From: Bacteroidota bacterium
GTDB taxonomy: Bacteria > Bacteroidota > Bacteroidia > Flavobacteriales_F > PHOS-HE28
Assembly (NCBI GenBank): GCA_023430325.1
Contig: JAEZAU010000004.1
Location: 1-20,420, forward strand
Length of the DNA: 20,420 nucleotides
Direction of reading: 5' to 3'
Numbering within the stretch: position 1 is the stretch's first letter; every line of letters starts with the position of its first letter. The notes below the pieces were generated by a model. That model had not been told where the DNA came from. It ran no database searches and saw only the letters and a program-made list of their open reading frames with translations. Shown piece after piece: positions 15,466 through 20,420 of this stretch. A program made the position numbers and the translations under genes.

Positions 15466-16551
15466 ATGTTGAAACCCTTGCTGCGCGCAGTTCTCATCGC
15501 ATTCTGCATCCTCTTTGCCGGGCCGTTCAACACCCGTGCAAGTGATACCGGTGGGCATGAGAAGTCAAGCCTGAACCCTGGCGAGCTGATCATGGGGCAC
15601 GTTGCCGATGATCACGGCTGGCATCTATGGGGTCATACTTCCCTTCCACTTCCGGTAATCCTCTACAATACCGAACGTGGCCTCTCGGCCTTCAGCAGCG
15701 GCAATTTCCATCATGGAGAACAGACTTATAAAGGTTATGCTCTGCATGAAGAGAAAGTGGTCGCTGTGAATGAGCAGGAAAGTGTACCAACACACACTGC
15801 AACGATCAACGAGGAACTGACGAAGGCGACCTGGGATATCAGCATCACTAAGAACGTATTGGCCATGTTCCTGAGCATGATCCTCATGCTTCTGATCTTC
15901 ATCAGCGTGGCGAATGCCTATAAGAAGCGCGGATCGGGTGCACCGAAGGGGTTGCAGAGCTTTGTGGAGCCGATCATTGTTTTTGTGCGTGATGATGTGG
16001 CCAAGGCGAACATCGGCCCGAAGTATGAGCGTTTCATGCCGTTCCTGCTCACTGTTTTCTTCTTCATCCTGCTGAACAACCTCATGGGGTTGATCCCGAT
16101 CTTCCCGGGCGGCGCCAATGTTACCGGCAATATTTCGATAACCCTTGCTCTTGCCGCGTTCACCTTCATCCTAACTGTGATCAACGGTACCAGCTACTAT
16201 TGGGGCCATATCCTGGCCATGCCGGGCGTGCCTAAATGGGTGTTGATCATCCTTACCCCGGTGGAGATCCTCGGTGTGTTCATGCGGCCGCTGATCCTCA
16301 TGATCCGATTGTTCGCGAACATCACTGCGGGCCACATCATTGTCTTGAGCTTCTTCGCATTGATCTTCATCTTCGGGCAGATCAGCGCAGGCTTGGGCTA
16401 CGGTATCTCCATCGTAAGCCTGGTGTTCACCATATTCATGACCATGCTCGAACTTCTGGTGGCGTTCATCCAGGCGTTCGTATTCACCTTTCTTTCCGCG
16501 ATGTACCTCGGCGCTGCGATCGAGGAACCGCATCCTGACCATCATCATTAG
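15466..16551 (+). CDS. atpB: F0F1 ATP synthase subunit a
   Basis: A 361-residue membrane protein forming the proton half-channels next to the c-ring. The essential arginine is R281 in LILMIRLFANITAGH. Several helices run from about residue 127 to the C terminus. The first 120 residues are an extra periplasmic region starting with a cleavable-looking signal (MLKPLLRAVLIAFCILFAG, possible cut after TRA), a form common in Bacteroidota and much longer than the roughly 270 residues of E. coli AtpB. The C terminus is His-rich (EEPHPDHHH). It heads the atpBEFHAG run; atpE follows after 26 bases. Confidence 0.96.
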   Translation: MLKPLLRAVLIAFCILFAGPFNTRASDTGGHEKSSLNPGELIMGHVADDHGWHLWGHTSLPLPVILYNTERGLSAFSSGNFHHGEQTYKGYALHEEKVVAVNEQESVPTHTATINEELTKATWDISITKNVLAMFLSMILMLLIFISVANAYKKRGSGAPKGLQSFVEPIIVFVRDDVAKANIGPKYERFMPFLLTVFFFILLNNLMGLIPIFPGGANVTGNISITLALAAFTFILTVINGTSYYWGHILAMPGVPKWVLIILTPVEILGVFMRPLILMIRLFANITAGHIIVLSFFALIFIFGQISAGLGYGISIVSLVFTIFMTMLELLVAFIQAFVFTFLSAMYLGAAIEEPHPDHHH

Positions 16552-16577
16552 ACCAACTCAAACTTCAACCTTTTCAC

Positions 16578-16835
16578 ATGTTCCTCTCGATCCTCCTGCA
16601 AGCTGCCACTGAGCCAAGCAACCTGCATTTCGGTTTTGCTGCCATCGGCGCTGGAATTGCCGCGCTCGCAGCCGGTATCGGCATCGGCCGCATCGGTGGC
16701 GATGCCATGCAAGCGATCGCCCGTCAGCCGGAAGCCACCAACGACATCCGTGCGAACATGATCCTTGCCGCAGCTCTCGTTGAAGGTGCCGCCATGTTCG
16801 GCATCGTAGTGGGCCTGCTCGCAATGGTGCTCTAA
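16578..16835 (+). CDS. atpE: F0F1 ATP synthase subunit c
   Basis: An 85-residue two-helix proteolipid. Helix 1 has the Gly/Ala-rich packing motif (AAIGAGIAALAAGIGIG), the loop carries the conserved RQPEA (residues 49-53), and helix 2 has the ion-binding carboxylate E69 (ALVEGAAMF). The residues after E69 are Gly-Ala-Ala rather than the Ser/Thr seen in sodium-binding rings, which suggests proton coupling. The N-terminal stretch (MFLSILLQAATEP) is slightly longer than in E. coli and may be signal-like, as in other Bacteroidota. Confidence 0.96.
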   Translation: MFLSILLQAATEPSNLHFGFAAIGAGIAALAAGIGIGRIGGDAMQAIARQPEATNDIRANMILAAALVEGAAMFGIVVGLLAMVL

Positions 16836-16878
16836 GAGGTACAACGCCGTTGCTGCGGCAAATTGAAACGTAACGCTC

Positions 16879-17376
16879 ATGTTGATCGAACCCTCATTCG
16901 GCCTCATCTTCTGGATGACCGTCTCCTTTCTGGCGGTCCTCTTCATCCTGAAGAAATTCGCCTGGAAACCGATACTCGGCACGCTGCACGAACGCGAGCG
17001 CACGATCGAGGACGCACTCAACGAAGCGAAGAAGGCACGAGAAGAGATCTCGGCGATGAACGCCCGCAATGAAGAGCTCATGCGCGAAGCACGCGAAGAG
17101 CGCGAGATCCTGCTGAAAGACGCGCGGGACATCCGCGATCGTGAGATCGCCAATGCCAAGGCGCGTGCGAAGACGGAAGCCGACGCACTGCTGGCCCGGG
17201 CGCGTGAGGATATCCGCAACGAGAAGAACGCTGCGCTCACCGAAATGAAGAACCAGGTGGCCGAGCTCAGCATCATGGTGGCCGAACGGATCCTCAAGGA
17301 GAAGCTGGATAGCACTGCTGCACAGCAGTCCCTTGTGGAAAAAGTGATGAACGAGGCCGATCTGCGCCGCTCATGA
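16879..17376 (+). CDS. atpF: F0F1 ATP synthase subunit b
   Basis: A 165-residue peripheral-stalk subunit: one N-terminal membrane helix (about 7-25, FGLIFWMTVSFLAVLFIL), then KKFAWKPIL and a long charged helix with coiled-coil pattern to about residue 150, ending in the delta-binding part (AERILKEKLD). Length and plan match the family. A 43-base gap separates it from atpE, and its stop overlaps the atpH start (ATGA). Confidence 0.95.
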   Translation: MLIEPSFGLIFWMTVSFLAVLFILKKFAWKPILGTLHERERTIEDALNEAKKAREEISAMNARNEELMREAREEREILLKDARDIRDREIANAKARAKTEADALLARAREDIRNEKNAALTEMKNQVAELSIMVAERILKEKLDSTAAQQSLVEKVMNEADLRRS

Positions 17377-17933
17377 ACGTCTCTCCGGTAGCATATCGAT
17401 ATGCGCGTTCGCTCATGGACCTTGCTCGCAGCGAGGGCCATCTGGAGGGAACGAGGGAGGATATGAGCCTGGTGGCCGACACGATCGGTAAGAATCGTGA
17501 TCTGCACGTTTTGCTGAAGAGTCCTGTGGTGAAGGCCGATAAGAAAGCCCGGATACTTGACCAAGTGTTCGCTGGTAAGATCGGCACTGTGACCGCCCGT
17601 TTCATCTCGATCCTTGTTCGAAAGAACCGTGAAGCGCTGTTGCCGGAGATCGCACAGGCTTTCACCTCACTTTATCGTCAGGAAAAAGGGATCGTGGTCG
17701 CCGAAGTGAGATCGGCGGCTCCGCTCAATGAAGCCTCACGCAAGCAGGTGCGCCAGCTTGCCGAAAGACAATACCCACAGAAGGCCATCGAGATCTTGGA
17801 GACGGTGGACCCTTCATTGATCGGTGGACTGATCGTCCGCATTGGTGATGACCAGTATGATGGCAGTGTATCACGCCGTCTTCAGGATCTGCGCCGCAAA
17901 TTCTCCGAGAACCCGTACATACCCGAGATCTAA
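17373..17933 (+). CDS. atpH: F0F1 ATP synthase subunit delta
   Basis: A 186-residue OSCP/delta subunit that joins the b stalk to the top of the alpha-beta hexamer. The N-terminal helical bundle starts VAYRYARSLMDLA, followed by LLKSPVVKADKKARIL; the C-terminal half has the signature EILETVDPSLIGGLIVRIGDDQYDGSV region (about 150-176, shown here only by its ends: VDPSLIGG and YDGSVSRRL). Normal length; overlaps atpF by four bases and precedes atpA by six. Confidence 0.95.
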   Translation: MNVSPVAYRYARSLMDLARSEGHLEGTREDMSLVADTIGKNRDLHVLLKSPVVKADKKARILDQVFAGKIGTVTARFISILVRKNREALLPEIAQAFTSLYRQEKGIVVAEVRSAAPLNEASRKQVRQLAERQYPQKAIEILETVDPSLIGGLIVRIGDDQYDGSVSRRLQDLRRKFSENPYIPEI

Positions 17934-17939
17934 GAAGCA

Positions 17940-19520
17940 ATGGCTGAAGTAAAACCCGCAGAAGTGTCGGCGATCCTGAAACAGGAGCTCGCTGGTTTCC
18001 GTTCTGAGGCCGAACTGGAGGAAGTAGGCACCGTGCTGCAGGTGGGCGATGGCATAGCCCGCATCTATGGGCTCAGCGGCGTACAGAGCGGTGAATTGAT
18101 CGAGTTCGGCAGCGGTCTGCGCGGGATCGTGTTGAACCTCGAGGAGGACAACGTCGGCGCAGTATTGCTCGGACCGTCAGTCGGCGTAAAGGAGGGTGAC
18201 ACCGTGAAGCGCACGAAGCGTATCGCCAGCATCCAGGTCGGCGAGGAGATGGTGGGGCGTGTGGTGAACACACTTGGAGAACCGATCGATGGACGTGGCC
18301 CGCTCGGCGGAAAGCTATATGAGATGCCCTTGGAGCGCAAAGCGCCAGGTGTCATCTACCGCGAACCTGTTAAGGAGCCGCTACAGACCGGGATCAAGGC
18401 GGTTGACGCCATGATCCCGATCGGCCGTGGCCAGCGTGAATTGATCATCGGTGACAGACAGACCGGAAAGAGCACCGTGGCGATCGATACGATCATCAAC
18501 CAGCGCGAATTCTACGATGCGGGCAAACCGGTCTATTGCATCTATGTGGCCGTGGGGCAGAAAGGCTCCACCGTTGCGGCTACCGTAAAGCGCCTCGAGG
18601 AAAATGGCGCCATGCCATACACGATCGTTGTAGCGGCCAACGCCAGCGATCCAGCGCCCATGCAGTTCTACGCACCTTTTACGGGGGCTGCGATCGGTGA
18701 GTATTTCCGCGATACCGGCCGTCCTGCATTGATCGTATACGACGACCTTTCAAAGCAGGCAGTGGCTTACCGCGAGGTTTCGCTCCTGCTGCGCCGCCCG
18801 CCTGGCCGGGAGGCTTATCCTGGTGATGTGTTCTATCTGCACAGCCGTCTTTTGGAGCGTGCGGCCAAGATCACGAATGATAATAGTGTCGCCGCTCAGA
18901 TGAACGACCTTCCCGAAAGCCTTCGCGGCATGGTGAAGGGCGGTGGTTCTCTTACAGCTCTGCCGATCATTGAAACACAAGCGGGTGACGTATCCGCTTA
19001 CATCCCCACGAACGTGATCTCCATCACGGACGGGCAGATCTTCCTGGAAAGCAACTTGTTCCTTTCAGGTGTCCGCCCAGCGATCAACGTGGGTATCAGC
19101 GTAAGCCGTGTAGGCGGTAACGCACAGATCAAATCCATGAAGAAAGTGGCCGGAACGCTGAAGCTCGATCAGGCCCAGTATCGTGAACTTGAAGCCTTTT
19201 CCAAATTCGGATCGGACCTCGATGCTGCAACAAAGGCCGTTCTGGACAAAGGTGCGCGTAACGTGGAGATCCTTAAACAGCCCGAGAACAGCCCGATGCG
19301 CGTGGAGGAACAGATCGCGATCATTTACTGCGGTACTCGCGGCCTGCTGACGAAGATCCCTGTAAAGAACGTAAAGCAGTTCGAAGCGGAATTCCTCGCT
19401 GTACTACGGAATAAACATGCAGATACGCTTGAAGCATTGAAGCGGGGCGAATACAACGACCAGATCACTGGCACCTTGGAGAAAGTGGCCAATGACCTCG
19501 TGAAAAGCCTGGACAATTAA
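17940..19520 (+). CDS. atpA: F0F1 ATP synthase subunit alpha
   Basis: A 526-residue F1 subunit with the non-catalytic nucleotide sites. The N-terminal beta-barrel runs to about residue 95. The P-loop GDRQTGKST is at 171-179, the Walker B strand is ALIVYDDLSKQ, and the arginine-finger region is SVSRVGGNAQIKSMKKVAG. LLLRRPPGREAYPGDVFYLHSRLLERA is the nucleotide-domain segment typical of alpha (seen at roughly 281-307; ends LLLRRPPGREAYPG and LHSRLLERA). The length slightly exceeds E. coli AtpA (513), within family range. It is followed by atpG after 12 bases. Confidence 0.98.
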   Translation: MAEVKPAEVSAILKQELAGFRSEAELEEVGTVLQVGDGIARIYGLSGVQSGELIEFGSGLRGIVLNLEEDNVGAVLLGPSVGVKEGDTVKRTKRIASIQVGEEMVGRVVNTLGEPIDGRGPLGGKLYEMPLERKAPGVIYREPVKEPLQTGIKAVDAMIPIGRGQRELIIGDRQTGKSTVAIDTIINQREFYDAGKPVYCIYVAVGQKGSTVAATVKRLEENGAMPYTIVVAANASDPAPMQFYAPFTGAAIGEYFRDTGRPALIVYDDLSKQAVAYREVSLLLRRPPGREAYPGDVFYLHSRLLERAAKITNDNSVAAQMNDLPESLRGMVKGGGSLTALPIIETQAGDVSAYIPTNVISITDGQIFLESNLFLSGVRPAINVGISVSRVGGNAQIKSMKKVAGTLKLDQAQYRELEAFSKFGSDLDAATKAVLDKGARNVEILKQPENSPMRVEEQIAIIYCGTRGLLTKIPVKNVKQFEAEFLAVLRNKHADTLEALKRGEYNDQITGTLEKVANDLVKSLDN

Positions 19521-19532
19521 GAAAAGGCACCG

Positions 19533-20420
19533 ATGCCAAGCCTGAAGGAAGTTCGCAACCGGATCGTTTCGGTCAACAGCACCAAACAGATCACTGCCGC
19601 CATGAAGATGGTAAGCGCGGCGAAGTTGCGGCGTGCGCAGGATGCGATCATCCGTATGCGTCCCTATGCTGAAAAGCTGCAGACGATCCTGAGCAACGTA
19701 AGTGCAAGCCTGGATAGTGGTGAAGGGCGGTTCAGCCAGCAACGGGAGGAAAAGCGCGTATTATTCGTTCCGATCGTGAGCAACCGGGGACTGGCCGGGG
19801 CCTTCAACACCCAGGTCTTCCGCCTTATGCGCCGGGCCGTCGCTGAAGCACAGGGCCAGGGCATCCAGGTCAACATCCTTCCGATCGGAAAAAAGGCGAT
19901 GGACAATTATCGCCGCACCGGACTTCTTGATAATGCGTTGCCTACCGATCTGGCCAACCTGTACGACGGACTGAATTTTGAAAAGGTGGCGCCCGTGGCA
20001 GAACTCCTGATGGATAAGTTCGCCGACGGTTCATATGACCGGATCGTTCTTTTTTACAACAAGTTCAAGAACGCCGCAGTGCAGGTCGTGACGGAAGAGC
20101 AATTCCTCCCGATCCCACCCACAGCGCCTTCCACCGAAAGGAAAGAAGCGAGATCGGTAGGCGAGCACATCATGGAACCTGATCGCCGTACCATTGTGGA
20201 AGAGATCATTCCGAAGAGCCTGAAGATCCAATTGTACAAGGCGATACTTGATAGTCATGCCGCAGAGCATGGGGCTCGCATGACTGCTATGCATAAGGCT
20301 ACGGACAACGCCGATTCCCTGCTCAAGGACCTGAAGCTTTCCTATAACAAGGCACGGCAGGCTGCGATCACAGGTGAGATCCTCGAGATAGTTGGTGGCG
20401 CCGAAGCATTGAACGGCTGA
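19533..20420 (+). CDS. atpG: F0F1 ATP synthase subunit gamma
   Basis: A 295-residue complete central-stalk subunit; the stop codon is the last three bases of the window. The N-terminal helix has the family signature (LKEVRNRIVSVNSTKQIT, AMKMVSAAKLRRAQ) and the C-terminal helix ends in SLLKDLKLSYNKARQAAITG, then EILEIVGGAEAL. The central Rossmann-like domain begins at KRVLFVPIVSNRGLAGAFN. In most bacteria atpD and atpC come next; they are not in this window, and in many Bacteroidota they sit in a separate operon. Confidence 0.97.
   Translation: MPSLKEVRNRIVSVNSTKQITAAMKMVSAAKLRRAQDAIIRMRPYAEKLQTILSNVSASLDSGEGRFSQQREEKRVLFVPIVSNRGLAGAFNTQVFRLMRRAVAEAQGQGIQVNILPIGKKAMDNYRRTGLLDNALPTDLANLYDGLNFEKVAPVAELLMDKFADGSYDRIVLFYNKFKNAAVQVVTEEQFLPIPPTAPSTERKEARSVGEHIMEPDRRTIVEEIIPKSLKIQLYKAILDSHAAEHGARMTAMHKATDNADSLLKDLKLSYNKARQAAITGEILEIVGGAEALNG

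Noticed and set aside
16845..16864. Short inverted repeat (GCCG / CGGC) between atpE and atpF
   Set aside because: A four-pair stem is within chance and no T-run follows.
16548..17564. A 338-codon open frame on the minus strand opposite atpE, atpF and atpH
   Set aside because: Low-complexity Ser/Arg-rich translation mirroring the coiled-coil of subunit b; the sense-strand genes are certain.

Overview
The window looks like the chromosome of a moderately high-GC member of the Bacteroidota, probably Flavobacteriales-like. The evidence is a SprE/PorW-type gliding and type IX secretion lipoprotein, a Bacteroidota-style alpha-2-macroglobulin lipoprotein, a PorT-type outer-membrane barrel, an AtpZ-type ATP synthase accessory gene, and weak or absent Shine-Dalgarno sequences. 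Promoter-like sites also fit the TTG / TAnnTTTG pattern of this phylum. I saw no tRNA, rRNA, CRISPR array, insertion sequence or phage gene. No gene-free stretch exceeds about 210 bases.

Layout, left to right. (1) 1-2134, minus: the N-terminal 711 codons of a very large alpha-2-macroglobulin-like lipoprotein that runs off the left edge. (2) 2340-2885, plus: a HemG-type flavodoxin. (3) 2875-8349, minus: a run of genes read from Sua5 (tRNA t6A synthesis) through a cysteine-less ArsC-like protein, Dxr (isoprenoid MEP pathway), RseP (site-2 protease), a lone receiver domain and a FAD-dependent oxidoreductase; the last five look like one operon. (4) 8498-9133, plus: an outer-membrane beta-barrel protein. 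(5) 9130-11478, minus: an M23 peptidase directly abutting a GH3-family protein. (6) 11612-20420, plus: sprE, a bactofilin, a four-helix membrane protein, atpZ, then atpB-atpE-atpF-atpH-atpA-atpG. The window ends exactly on the atpG stop codon; atpD and atpC are not present.

How the genes work together. The right half is an energy and envelope cluster: a complete F0 sector (a, b, c) with the F1 delta, alpha and gamma subunits, preceded by a secretion/gliding lipoprotein and a cytoskeletal bactofilin. Type IX secretion and gliding depend on proton motive force, so the linkage makes functional sense, but it is probably inherited synteny in this phylum. The left half is mostly housekeeping for envelope, isoprenoids, heme and tRNA modification.

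I did not find a clear new biological system. The signals most worth a second look are the strong over-abundance of GATC across the whole window (about 330 sites counted by eye, roughly four times composition expectation), a hairpin between a good Bacteroidota-type promoter and the atpB start, a perfect 16-bp palindrome just before sprE, the ArsC-fold protein lacking its catalytic cysteine, and the unnamed four-helix protein ahead of atpZ.
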